In this document: piece after piece, positions 1-8,847 of the stretch
Position numbering within the stretch: position 1 is the stretch's first letter
Layout: each line of letters begins with the position of its first letter
Source: Actinomycetes bacterium
GTDB lineage: Bacteria; Actinomycetota; Coriobacteriia; Coriobacteriales; Eggerthellaceae
Reading direction: 5' to 3'
Length of the DNA: 64,000 nt
Assembly (NCBI GenBank): GCA_023460315.1
Contig: JAEWQO010000111.1
Span: forward strand, 66,815 to 130,814
The notes under the pieces: generated by a model
What the model was told of the DNA's origin: nothing
Seen by the model: only the letters and a program-made list of their open reading frames with translations
Database searches by the model: none
Program-made: the position numbers and the translations under genes

Positions 1-151
1 CGGCAGAGGAGGTTTGATGCGAGCAAAAGAATACGCGACGGCAATTCGGCAATCCATCCGACGGTTCGCTCCATCCCTTAGCCAGGCGCTGTCGCTCGCC
101 GTCGGCATCATATGTCTGTTCCGCCAAGCGAGAGAACGTTCGACAGGCATG

Positions 152-190
152 CCCCCTCTTTCTGGCTGCCCCCCGATCAGAAAGAGGGGG
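152..190. other. strong intergenic hairpin
   Basis: A 13-bp perfect inverted repeat (arms 152-164 and 178-190) encloses a C-rich loop. It lies about 300 bases beyond the carB stop. No T-run follows on either strand, so an intrinsic terminator is only possible, not shown. I see no convincing gene in bases 1-496; the rest of that stretch holds the two repeats listed next. Confidence 0.5.
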
Positions 191-226
191 GCGGACGCCC
201 TCTGACGCCTCATCCCTGTCAACAAA

Positions 227-363
227 GCCGCGAGCCGTCGAAATGGCACTATGGCAACTGAGGCAAAAAGAGCGGCAAGCTTCTGATCTGGCGGTTTTCA
301 ATCCCTTTGTTGCGACGGGCTCGTTTCGCAGGCGCAAATCTTGCCATTTCGACGGCTCGCGGC
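227..363. repeat. inverted-repeat element, copy A
   Basis: Two perfect 21-base arms (227-247 and 343-363) in inverted orientation enclose about 95 bases. The same 21-base core forms the arms of copy B at 18708-18839. The interiors are only loosely alike (shared CTTTG, AGGCG and CTTGCC blocks near the right arm). There is no open frame, so this resembles a non-autonomous mobile or hairpin element rather than a gene. Confidence 0.75.
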
Positions 364-393
364 ATAAACGACACAAGCAGTGAAGAACAGCGA

Positions 394-425
394 GGGTCCC
401 TTGGGTCCCTTGGGTCCCTTGGGTC
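394..425. repeat. 9-bp tandem repeat (GGGTCCCTT)
   Basis: Three exact head-to-tail copies of GGGTCCCTT (394-402, 403-411, 412-420) are followed by a partial fourth. The unit is partly self-complementary. It lies 72 bases beyond the carB stop, within its likely 3' untranslated region. Confidence 0.9.
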
Positions 426-496
426 GTGGTTATTCCTTGGGAAAGAACACCTGCGATCCAGGAAGGGACACCTTAAGATTCAACCGTCCCCGTCCA

Positions 497-3400
497 TCAC
501 CGAATATCCCACTGGGGAAGATCCTGCAGGGCGACGACGGACAGGCCGTTGTCGCGAGCGACCTCCATGCCTGCCACCATGGCCTGAGCTCCTGCCAGAT
601 TGGTGACGTGGGTCACGCCATGCTTCACCGCCTCAAGACGCAGCTCATAGCCATCGGCACGCGTGGCATGCCCGAAAGGCGTGTTGACCATGAGAGCGAT
701 GTCGCCGTTCGCAATCATGTCACATACATTGGGTTCACCCTCGTGGATCTTCTTGACCTCTTCGCACTCGATGCCCGCCGCACGGAGGGCTCGTGCCGTG
801 CCGCCGGTAGCGACAATATGAAATCCCAAGCGAGCAATGTCGCGTGCAATGGATACGATGGCGCGCTTATCGCGATCACAGACGCTGATGAAAACCGTTC
901 CGCCTTCAGGCAGCGCATAGCTGATGGCCAGCTGCGTCTTTGCAAATGCGGCTGGGAAGTTTCGGGCGATGCCCATCACCTCGCCCGTCGACTTCATTTC
1001 AGGGCCAAGCACCGTGTCGGCACCGGGGAAGCGGCCAAACGGCATGACAGCTTCCTTCACGCTGAAATGCTCAAGGCGACGATCGTCAGGTGGCAGTCCC
1101 AAGTCGGCAATCTTCTCCCCCGCCATGATGCGCGCAGCACATTTTGCCAGCGGAACGCCCGTGGCCTTCGAGGCAAACGGCACGGTGCGGCTTGCGCGGG
1201 GGTTGGCTTCGATGATGTAGATGACTTGATCCTTGATGGCGAACTGGATGTTTATGAGTCCCACGACGCCCAAGCGCAACGCAAGGCGGCGGGCTATGCT
1301 CCTCAACTGCGCCTGCACGGCTTCCGACAGCGCAAAGGGAGGCGTGCAGCAGGCGGAATCGCCCGAATGAATGCCCGCCATCTCTATGTGCTCGAGCACG
1401 CCGCCCACATACACTTCGTCACCATCGCAGAGCGCATCCAAATCGACCTCGACCGCCCCTTCGAGAAAACGGTCAAGATACACGGGATGGTCAGGCGATA
1501 TCTTCGCCGCTTCCGCCATGTATTTCTCAAGTTGAGCGCCATCGTACACGATGCCCATGCCCCGTCCGCCCAGCACGTAGCTTGGACGGACAAGCAAAGG
1601 AAAGCCAATCTGATCCGCGACGGCGCACGCCTCTTCGAAGGTCGAAGCCATGCCGGCAGAAGGATAGGTGATTCCCAGCTCATCGAGAATCGCTGAAAAA
1701 CGATCACGGTCCTCGGCGAGGTCGATTGCTTCCGGCTGTGTCCCGAGGATGGGAACACCCGCGGCGGAAAGCGCGTTTGCCAGCTTGAGCGGCGTCTGTC
1801 CGCCGAGCGTCACCACCACGCCTTCGGGTTGCTCAACATCCACGATGTCCATGACGTCTTCGAAGGTGAGCGGTTCGAAATAGAGCTTGTCAGAGGTGTC
1901 ATAGTCGGTGGAAACCGTCTCGGGGTTGCAGTTCACCATGATGGTCTCGCATCCCACTTCGTGCAACGCATAGGACGCATGCACGCAACAGTAGTCGAAC
2001 TCGATGCCCTGCCCGATGCGGTTGGGACCGGCGCCAAGAATCATGACGCGCCGCTTCGTGCCCGTCATCGCCTCCGTCTCATCGGCATCGTAAGTTTTGT
2101 AATGATAGGCCGTTGAACTGGGGAACTCAGCGGCACAGGTGTCGACCGTCTTGAATGCCGGCTTGACGCCCAACAGCTTGCGGCAGGTGCGCACCGTAAG
2201 CTCGTCAGACCCGGTGAGATGGGCGATCTGGACATCTGACAACCCCGCACGCTTGAGAAGCCGGAATGCGTCGGCGTCAAGTTCGTCGAGGGCCATGCCC
2301 CGCAGGTTTTCCTCCACCCTCACGATGTCGGCCATGCGGTCGATGAAGAACGGATCGATGCCCGTGGCCACATGGACCCGTTCTGTCGTCCAGCCACGGC
2401 GAAGCGCCTCAGCCATATAGAAGATGCGGTCTTGCGTGGGACGTCCTACCAGATCGTCGAAATCTTCTTCATCGAGAATCTCCTTGCATTTGCCGTCGGC
2501 ATTCAACCCAGCACGCCCATTTTCCAGCGAGCGCATGGCCTTCCCAAGCGCCTCCTCGAAGGTGCGGCCGATGGCCATGATCTCCCCCACGGCCTTCATG
2601 CGGGTCGATAAGGTATCGTCGGTGCCTTGGAACTTCTCGAATGCGAAACGCGGCACCTTGACAACGCAATAGTCAATGGAAGGTTCGAAGCACGCCGGGG
2701 TGGCCTTCGTGATATCGTTGACGATCTCGTCGAGCGTGTAGCCGACCGCAAGCTTTGCCGCTGCCTTTGCGATGGGAAAGCCGGTGGCCTTCGATGCAAG
2801 AGCCGAGGACCGCGAGACCCGAGGATTCATCTCGATGACGATCATGCGACCGTTGTGGGGGTTGACGGCAAACTGGACGTTGGATCCGCCCGTTTCCACG
2901 CCCACCTTTTCCAAAATGGCGAGCGATGCCGCGCGCATGCGTTGATACTCGACATCGGAGAGAGTCTGAGCTGGCGCGACGGTGATAGAATCGCCAGTGT
3001 GCACCCCCATGGCATCGAAGTTCTCGATGGAACACACGATGATGCCGTTACCGGCATGATCTCGCATGACCTCCATCTCGTATTCTTTCCACCCCTCGAT
3101 GCTTTCCTCCACGAGAACCTCGCCCGCCGGAGACAATTCGAGGCCCTGGCCCACGATGCTGAGAAGCTCGTCGCGGTCATGCGCGATACCGCCGCCGGCA
3201 CCTCCTAACGTGAAGGACGGCCTCAGGACCACCGGGTAACCCAGGACGTCAACGATATCCTCGGCATCGGAGAGGGAATAGGCATAGCCGCTTTTCGCCG
3301 TTTCGATGCCCAGCTCGGCCATGCAGTCGTTGAAGAGCTTGCGATCTTCGCCACGCTCGATTGCCGCAAGGTCGCAGCCGATCATCTCGACCCCGTATTT

Positions 3401-3727
3401 TTCCAAAATGCCCGCTCGAGCCAAGTCGACAGCCGTGTTCAGACCAGTCTGCCCGCCAAGGGTGGGCAGGAGGGCATCGGGGCGTTCTTTGGCGATGACC
3501 TGCTCGACGAATTCAACCGTGATGGGCTCCACGTACGTGCGGTCAGCAAGACCGGGATCGGTCATGATGGTGGCAGGGTTCGAGTTTACGAGAACAACCC
3601 GATAGCCGTCGGCCTTCAGGACCTTGCATGCCTGCGCCCCGGAGTAGTCGAACTCGCACGCCTGCCCGATGACGATCGGGCCCGACCCGATGACGAGAAC
3701 GGTCTTGATGTCTTCGCGTTTCGGCAT
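497..3727 (-). CDS. carB: carbamoyl-phosphate synthase large subunit
   Basis: This is the large, ammonia-using subunit of cytoplasmic carbamoyl-phosphate synthase. It makes carbamoyl phosphate from bicarbonate, ATP and ammonia tunnelled from CarA, feeding pyrimidine and arginine synthesis. The 1076 residues match the usual length. The N-terminus reads MPKREDIKTVLVIGSGPIVI, followed by the classic duplicated ATP-grasp halves: the second begins near residue 555 with ILGAGPNRIGQGIEFDY. A C-terminal MGS-like allosteric domain occupies roughly the last 140 residues. The ATG is preceded by a strong GGAGGGAG ribosome site. The gene begins two bases after the carA stop, so the two are certainly co-transcribed and share the PyrR-type leader upstream of carA. 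Confidence 0.98.
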   Translation of the reverse strand: MPKREDIKTVLVIGSGPIVIGQACEFDYSGAQACKVLKADGYRVVLVNSNPATIMTDPGLADRTYVEPITVEFVEQVIAKERPDALLPTLGGQTGLNTAVDLARAGILEKYGVEMIGCDLAAIERGEDRKLFNDCMAELGIETAKSGYAYSLSDAEDIVDVLGYPVVLRPSFTLGGAGGGIAHDRDELLSIVGQGLELSPAGEVLVEESIEGWKEYEMEVMRDHAGNGIIVCSIENFDAMGVHTGDSITVAPAQTLSDVEYQRMRAASLAILEKVGVETGGSNVQFAVNPHNGRMIVIEMNPRVSRSSALASKATGFPIAKAAAKLAVGYTLDEIVNDITKATPACFEPSIDYCVVKVPRFAFEKFQGTDDTLSTRMKAVGEIMAIGRTFEEALGKAMRSLENGRAGLNADGKCKEILDEEDFDDLVGRPTQDRIFYMAEALRRGWTTERVHVATGIDPFFIDRMADIVRVEENLRGMALDELDADAFRLLKRAGLSDVQIAHLTGSDELTVRTCRKLLGVKPAFKTVDTCAAEFPSSTAYHYKTYDADETEAMTGTKRRVMILGAGPNRIGQGIEFDYCCVHASYALHEVGCETIMVNCNPETVSTDYDTSDKLYFEPLTFEDVMDIVDVEQPEGVVVTLGGQTPLKLANALSAAGVPILGTQPEAIDLAEDRDRFSAILDELGITYPSAGMASTFEEACAVADQIGFPLLVRPSYVLGGRGMGIVYDGAQLEKYMAEAAKISPDHPVYLDRFLEGAVEVDLDALCDGDEVYVGGVLEHIEMAGIHSGDSACCTPPFALSEAVQAQLRSIARRLALRLGVVGLINIQFAIKDQVIYIIEANPRASRTVPFASKATGVPLAKCAARIMAGEKIADLGLPPDDRRLEHFSVKEAVMPFGRFPGADTVLGPEMKSTGEVMGIARNFPAAFAKTQLAISYALPEGGTVFISVCDRDKRAIVSIARDIARLGFHIVATGGTARALRAAGIECEEVKKIHEGEPNVCDMIANGDIALMVNTPFGHATRADGYELRLEAVKHGVTHVTNLAGAQAMVAGMEVARDNGLSVVALQDLPQWDIR

Positions 3728-3729
3728 GA

Positions 3730-5064
3730 CTACCTCCCTCCCTCGGCGAACGTCCAGCCCGCCAAACGGTCGGCCGCGATATCGATGTCAAGATAGTCCT
3801 GACGTCCTTCCATGAGGCGCGTGAAAGCGGTGAACAGGTAATGGGCATCTGTCGGTCCCGGCGAAGCCTCAGGATGGTATTGCACCGAAAACGCCGGGAT
3901 GTCGAGAAACGCAATGCCCTCGGCTGTTCCGTCATTGAGGTTCACGTGCGTGAGGCGGATTCGTCCAAAACGCTCGTTCTGGACGACGGGGCAGATGCCT
4001 GCTCTCGCCCAAAATCGCAGATCGTCCTGGTGCTCTCCCAGACCGCCCGACAGCTCTGGCACAAGCTTGCCAAGGCTGGAAAACAGCAGTCCAAAGCCAT
4101 GGTTTTGTGCCGTTATCTCAACGCGGCCCGTGAGGAGGTTCATGACGGGATGGTTGCCGCCGCGATGTCCGAACTTGAGCTTTTCGATGTCCGCGCCGGC
4201 AGCCTTCGCAACCATCTGATGCCCCAGGCAGATACCGAACACCGGCACCTGTCCCAAAAGCTTTTCGACCTGCTCATACGTTCCTTGAACGGCATCGGGA
4301 TCGCCCGGCCCGTTCGACAGGAACACGCCGTCGGGCTTTGTTTCAAGCACCTCTTCGGCCGATGTGTCCCATGGCACCACCGTCAGCTCGCATCCTGCGC
4401 GAACGAGATTTTCGAGAATGGAGCGCTTCACTCCGCAATCATATGCCGTGACACGATAGCGCACGGGTGCTGGCTGCGCCACCGCGAACGCCTGACTTTC
4501 GGGAAGGGACGAGAATGCATGGGTGGCCTCACATGAAACCGTGGCTGCGAGATTCTGCCCAATAAGGGAATCGCTTGCCCTCACCTTCGCGAGAAGGCTC
4601 TCCCTGTTGTGGTCGAGCGTCGAGAGCACGGCACGTTGAGCCCCATGATCTCGCACGTGGCGCACGAGCGCACGGGTGTCGACTCCCTCGACGGCGACGA
4701 CGCCCTGCTCTCTCAGATAGTCAGCGAGCGTCATCTGGCTACGCCAGTTTGATGGAGTCGTGCACAGATCGCGCACCACAAGGCCTCGAAGGGCAGGCGC
4801 ATCCGACTGGCAGTCTTCGCGATTCACCCCATAGTTTCCGATTTGGGGATAGGTCATTGCGATGATCTGGCCGGCATAGGAAGGATCGGTAATGACTTCC
4901 AGATATCCCTCCAATGACGTGTTGAAACATATCTCGCCATACGTTTCGCCGGATGCCGCACATGAAATTCCCTCGAAAACCGCGCCGTCTTCGAGCACGA
5001 GGAGGGCGGGCGTCTGCGGGGGTTTCGACGTCCCCTCAAGGAGCCGTTCGCTTATTTCGCTCAA
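3730..5064 (-). CDS. carA: carbamoyl-phosphate synthase small (glutaminase) subunit
   Basis: This subunit hydrolyses glutamine and passes ammonia to CarB. The 444 residues comprise an N-terminal CPSase small-chain domain (EDGAVFEGISCAASGETYGE near residues 26-45; NTSLEGYLEVITDPSYAGQI) and a C-terminal class I glutamine amidotransferase domain. The nucleophile Cys is in FGICLGHQMV and the catalytic His/Glu pair in VQYHPEASPGP. The start is taken as TTG at 5064, because the only nearby upstream ATG runs into a stop after two codons and an AAGGAA ribosome site sits about eight bases upstream of the TTG. The extra 20 or so N-terminal residues are poorly conserved-looking. A PyrR-type attenuator lies just upstream. 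Confidence 0.97.
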   Translation of the reverse strand: MSEISERLLEGTSKPPQTPALLVLEDGAVFEGISCAASGETYGEICFNTSLEGYLEVITDPSYAGQIIAMTYPQIGNYGVNREDCQSDAPALRGLVVRDLCTTPSNWRSQMTLADYLREQGVVAVEGVDTRALVRHVRDHGAQRAVLSTLDHNRESLLAKVRASDSLIGQNLAATVSCEATHAFSSLPESQAFAVAQPAPVRYRVTAYDCGVKRSILENLVRAGCELTVVPWDTSAEEVLETKPDGVFLSNGPGDPDAVQGTYEQVEKLLGQVPVFGICLGHQMVAKAAGADIEKLKFGHRGGNHPVMNLLTGRVEITAQNHGFGLLFSSLGKLVPELSGGLGEHQDDLRFWARAGICPVVQNERFGRIRLTHVNLNDGTAEGIAFLDIPAFSVQYHPEASPGPTDAHYLFTAFTRLMEGRQDYLDIDIAADRLAGWTFAEGGR

Positions 5065-5096
5065 CTATCCATTCCTTCCGTTCGGGCAGCATATGC

Positions 5097-5197
5097 AAAA
5101 AACGCCTTTGTCATGAGACAAAGGCGCACAAAGCGGGAAAGTATGCTGCGCACCTTGTCGGTCTCTCCGTACCGCCTTAAAGGTTGCCGTCAGTATA
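5097..5197 (-). promoter_or_regulatory. carA promoter and PyrR-type transcription attenuator
   Basis: On the minus strand a TATACT -10 box (5192-5197) is followed by the hairpin-loop sequence GGTACGGAGAGACC (5160-5173) and GACAAGGT. The loop resembles the PyrR-binding loop of Bacillus pyr leaders (GAGAG core). Downstream is a perfect 10-bp stem with a 4-base loop (5103-5126) followed by six Ts (5097-5102): an intrinsic terminator. GACAAGG-type sequence after the loop can pair with the terminator's 5' arm (CCTTTGTC), giving an antiterminator. The pyrR leader at 18294-18413 repeats this layout. Bases 5198-5457 hold no gene, only an 8-bp hairpin at 5274-5312. Confidence 0.85.
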
Positions 5198-5457
5198 CGC
5201 CTGTTTCGAGTCGCTCACCCAATAAATGCAATTATTTCAAGTATTCAAGCATGAATATACCAAGCGATTGATCGCCAGACCACTCCACAGGCTGCTCTGC
5301 GTGAGGTCTGGCAGGCCGCGAAGCCTTTTTCAAGCCTTTGCACGGAGCGTCCCGGACACTCAAAGCTCAGACAAGGCGGCAAACGCCGCTGCAACATCTC
5401 GGCGCCGTCATGACCGCCCTCCCCGCGCCGTCGCCGCACGGGCATTCCCGACGCTTC

Positions 5458-7533
5458 TCAATCTTGTGCTGGAAACGGCTCTGCGTATTTGTCCATGAGG
5501 CTTCCTCCGCAGGAGCTCCCGCATCCCGCCGCGCAGCTGTAGCATAGGGGACTCGTGGCTATGTCACGAACACCGAGCGGCTGGGAGGCGATATCCCGCA
5601 CATTCTGCGGACCGGCGAGGTGCAGGCCAAGGACATGGTTCACCTCGCAATCGTAGAGGCCGCCATCAAAATCGACGTTTACCTGCGAGCGGCACATCAT
5701 GCGCGCAACCACTGCCCCATTGTAGTTATCGCTGAGCAGATTGAGATACTGGTCGAATTTTCCCTCGTGTTTCAGCTGATTGGCGAAACGTCCGAGCGCG
5801 TAGTTGTTGAAAGCGTACAGGTTGTCAAACACGACTCCCTGCTCACGCTGGAGTTCAAAGGTGTAGAAATCTTCAAGCTCCCTTTGATCAGGGGGAAGGA
5901 AGGGACCCGACACATTGTAGACGAGGTCGATCTTGAGTGCAGGATCCTTGCCGTAGCCGAGCTCGTTTAGCTTGCGCAGCACCTTTATGGCGCGATCGAA
6001 GGTTCTCCTTCCGCGTTGGAGGTCGCATCCTTTCTCGTTGAAGTAAGGCAGCGATGCGACCACCTGCACCCCGCACGCGGCATAGGTCTGGAGAAGATCG
6101 TGGTATTCCGGCTGATCGAGGATAGCAAGGTTGGTGCGCACGATGACCGCCTTGGCGATCGAGGAGGCTTCTTTGAGGAACCAGGGCAAATGGGGATTGG
6201 TCTCAGGCGCGCCTCCGGTCACGTCAAGCGTGGCAAACCGCCCTGTCTTGAACGCTGTGAGAACAGCCTGCATGGTGTTTTGGTCCATGGTCTCAGTGCG
6301 ATGGGGTCCGCATTCCAAAAAGCAGTGGCTGCAGGAAAGATTGCAGCGATACCCCACATTGACCTGCATGGTGGAGAGCGTGGGAGCGCTTTGAAGGAGA
6401 TCCTTGTCGTGAACTCGCTCGGAAAACGGCTCGATGCCGAGCTGTTCGCACGACTGTCTGAGGTCATCAATGCCGATATGTCGCCTGCCGCGGATAAGCT
6501 CCAGGGATTCCTGCGCCTTCTGAAAGTCGTAGGGACCGACATGCCGCTCGCGATTCCCCTCAATTTTGAAATGGGCGGCATAGCGCGAAGACGACAGCAT
6601 GGTCGCCATATTTCCGCTGATGGCGACTTGTTTGCCTTTGACAAGTCGTATGTTCTCGGTCAGGTCGAAGTAACGGCTGTTCTCGGGGATGGTGCCCAGA
6701 TATGTGGCTGTCTGGCCGTAATTCTCTTCGCGGTCTTCCAGATCGGCGCACTTGATAGCGCGAACCGTGTGCGAGGAGAAGCCGATGCAGCCAAGCTTTG
6801 TCTCTATTTGGAAATCTCCCACATGCAGCGGTTCGGTTTCCACGTCATAGAATGAGGCGATGCCATGTTTTGCCAAGATACGCCGAAAATCATCGACATA
6901 GAGAGCACCGGACAGGCATTCGCCTCGCAGGACGGGATCGTCATAGAAATGGGGAGGCACGCGCCGATCAGAGAAAATGTCGGAAAAGTAAAGTTCCCCA
7001 CCGGGCTTCAGCACGCGACATATCTCCTTGAACACCTGATCCTTGAAGGGCGAGAGATTGATCACGCAGTTTGATATGACCACATCAACCGTGCCGTCAG
7101 CAATGCCGAGTGCTTCGAGGTCTTCAATGAAGCCCTGATGAAACTCGACGTTTGACCGTTCGAATCCAAAGCGTTTCATCTGGGATTCCCTATGAAGCCG
7201 GGCAAACTCCAATTGCTGCTCGGTCATGTCAACGCCGATGACGCGGCCGTTTGGGCCTACCAGCTTTGAGCAGATGTACACGTCACGCCCAGTTCCGCAG
7301 CCCAGGTCAAGCACCGTCGATCCCGCAAGCGCCGGCGGGATGGGCGACCCGCATCCATAGAAGTGCGTCATGATGTCCTCGTCAATTTCATTCATGACGT
7401 CGATGACATACTTGGGCGGCGTGTGGCTTGTGCAGCAGCATGCGTCGGTCTTCAGATCGTCAGACCCCTGCAACGTCTCCCCATAATAGTCCCTTACCAG
7501 TTCACGAATATCTCGTCCCTCATCAAATCCCAT
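5458..7533 (-). CDS. ArsM-ArsS fusion: arsenite methyltransferase plus arsenosugar-type radical SAM
   Basis: A 691-residue two-domain protein. Residues 1 to about 330 form a SAM-dependent methyltransferase of the ArsM kind: a cysteine cluster ACCC at 31-34, motif I LDLGCGTG at 75-82, and the arsenic-binding cysteines ISNC (156) and GEC (206). Residues from about 385 to the end form an ArsS-type radical SAM domain: QVNVGYRCNLSCSHC carries the CxxxCxxC cluster at 397/401/404, and the C-terminus has CYSCAAGCGSSCGG. In many ArsS proteins the equivalent of the AGCGSS cysteine is selenocysteine; here it is Cys. ArsM and ArsS are normally separate proteins that methylate arsenite and transfer an adenosyl group toward arsenosugars. 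The ATG at 7533 has AGAGAG upstream; the frame stays open further upstream through a long hairpin that I consider non-coding. It is last in an operon with a GTPase and a second ArsM. Confidence 0.9.
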   Translation of the reverse strand: MGFDEGRDIRELVRDYYGETLQGSDDLKTDACCCTSHTPPKYVIDVMNEIDEDIMTHFYGCGSPIPPALAGSTVLDLGCGTGRDVYICSKLVGPNGRVIGVDMTEQQLEFARLHRESQMKRFGFERSNVEFHQGFIEDLEALGIADGTVDVVISNCVINLSPFKDQVFKEICRVLKPGGELYFSDIFSDRRVPPHFYDDPVLRGECLSGALYVDDFRRILAKHGIASFYDVETEPLHVGDFQIETKLGCIGFSSHTVRAIKCADLEDREENYGQTATYLGTIPENSRYFDLTENIRLVKGKQVAISGNMATMLSSSRYAAHFKIEGNRERHVGPYDFQKAQESLELIRGRRHIGIDDLRQSCEQLGIEPFSERVHDKDLLQSAPTLSTMQVNVGYRCNLSCSHCFLECGPHRTETMDQNTMQAVLTAFKTGRFATLDVTGGAPETNPHLPWFLKEASSIAKAVIVRTNLAILDQPEYHDLLQTYAACGVQVVASLPYFNEKGCDLQRGRRTFDRAIKVLRKLNELGYGKDPALKIDLVYNVSGPFLPPDQRELEDFYTFELQREQGVVFDNLYAFNNYALGRFANQLKHEGKFDQYLNLLSDNYNGAVVARMMCRSQVNVDFDGGLYDCEVNHVLGLHLAGPQNVRDIASQPLGVRDIATSPLCYSCAAGCGSSCGGSLMDKYAEPFPAQD

Positions 7534-7569
7534 ATCAAACTCTCTCTTTTGGTGATTGCACATGTCACA

Positions 7570-7681
7570 GAAGTTGCGGCAGGGGCTCTCGCCAAGCGAG
7601 TTCCGCACGAGCCGAAACGTCCAGTGGACGTTTCGTGCGAGCAGGACTGCCTGAGCGACCGAGAGCCCCTGCCGCAACTTC
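7570..7681. repeat. 112-base two-tier hairpin between operon genes
   Basis: Perfect 22-base outer arms (7570-7591 and 7660-7681) enclose an inner inverted repeat centred near 7624 (GAAACGTCCA/TGGACGTTTC). The structure fills almost the whole spacer between the GTPase gene and the ArsM-ArsS gene. It could act as an RNA-processing or attenuation element, or be a small inserted palindromic element; no T-run follows. Confidence 0.75.
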
Positions 7682-7694
7682 CCTCTCGCACGTG

Positions 7695-8783
7695 CTATCT
7701 TCCTTCGTCCGCCATGCCGAAACACTCGGTAAAAAACACCTGGCAATCCAGATCGTACCGATCGCATACCTCATCCAGCGCATCATCCATCAGGCGGGCC
7801 AGCGGACGCGCCTCGCATACTGCGCGCGCATTGATGATCATGCGGAGGTTTTTGTGGGGCCGCAACAGTTTTTGAGCATACTCGACATCGTAGTCCACGC
7901 CGATGAGCGACGCTTTGTTGAAGTCTCCGTTTCCTGAGGTCGCAAATGTTTTGAGATGGGGCACATTGCGTTTGCGCTCAATGAGCCCCATGCGGATGCT
8001 TTCAATCAGATCGTCGACAACCGCATTGCAGTCAATCTTCCCCCCATCCTTCGTCTTGAGATAAAGGCGACGGTTATACCAGGTGAGTTTCGCTTCCGCA
8101 TCCTCAAATTCCCTGTTGTTCCTCACGGAGAAATTCTTGAGAGCTGTCTGATGGGTGGTGACGAACGTTGCCAGTTCTGCAATATTGGTCTTTTCCAGAG
8201 CTGATATGCAAATGATTGGGATGTCGGGGCAGGCGGTTTCGAGAAACTCTCTATAGCGGTCCTCATCGGCTTGATCCAACAGGTCAGTCTTGTTGAGCAC
8301 CACCAGATCAGCTTCTTCCAGCTGCAACTTCAGAAGATACACCAGCTCCTCGGGCAGGTTGATGTCGGCTCGCTCAGGCATGATCATGCGCAAACGCTCG
8401 GGATCGACCACCACCGTGAAAGGCGCCAGGGTGAATTCATCTGCGCAGTCCTCGGCCAGACGGTGATACACATGGTCGAGCGCACCGACGCCGCACCCGG
8501 GAATGTCGGACATGACGAACTTCGCCCCATCCTTGTCGCGCAGGCGACGAATCTGATCGATGGTGTTGTCCATCTGGTAGCATATGCAGCCCGAGGCGAT
8601 TTCGGCCACCGTACATCCAGATGTCTGCGTGAGGTTGGTGTCGACCAGGTTTGCTCCCAGGTCATTTGCTATGATGGCGGTCTCCCCATAGGCCTTTCCG
8701 AGATGTTCGGCCAAGGCGATCATGGTCGTGGTCTTACCTGCTCCCAAAAAGCCGCTGACCACCATGAAACGTATTTTTTCCAC
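7695..8783 (-). CDS. G3E-family (CobW/HypB/UreG-like) P-loop GTPase
   Basis: A 362-residue cytoplasmic GTPase of the SIMIBI class that usually inserts metals or cofactors into target proteins. Walker A is GFLGAGKTTT at residues about 11-20; GCICYQ near residue 66 corresponds to the CxCC metal site of CobW/COG0523 proteins but has only two cysteines; SDIPGCG is the switch region and NKTD the base-recognition motif. The start is GTG at 8783 with GAAAGGTGG upstream. It lies between an ArsM-like gene and the ArsM-ArsS fusion and is co-oriented with both, so a role in loading or repairing those metalloid enzymes is suggested by position only. Confidence 0.88.
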   Translation of the reverse strand: MEKIRFMVVSGFLGAGKTTTMIALAEHLGKAYGETAIIANDLGANLVDTNLTQTSGCTVAEIASGCICYQMDNTIDQIRRLRDKDGAKFVMSDIPGCGVGALDHVYHRLAEDCADEFTLAPFTVVVDPERLRMIMPERADINLPEELVYLLKLQLEEADLVVLNKTDLLDQADEDRYREFLETACPDIPIICISALEKTNIAELATFVTTHQTALKNFSVRNNREFEDAEAKLTWYNRRLYLKTKDGGKIDCNAVVDDLIESIRMGLIERKRNVPHLKTFATSGNGDFNKASLIGVDYDVEYAQKLLRPHKNLRMIINARAVCEARPLARLMDDALDEVCDRYDLDCQVFFTECFGMADEGR

Positions 8784-8847
8784 TATGCCACCTTTCAGGA
8801 AGGACAGGGAGGCTCAGGCAATTCCGTCCCCCTCTTCGGAACTCGTG

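Noticed and set aside
380..1696. Long plus-strand open frame opposite carB
   Set aside because: It is a shadow of the clear carB gene, with no ribosome site and no recognisable domain.
7534..7767. Longer N-terminus for the ArsM-ArsS protein
   Set aside because: The extra codons would be read from the 112-base hairpin and the end of the GTPase gene; the methyltransferase family begins near the ATG at 7533.
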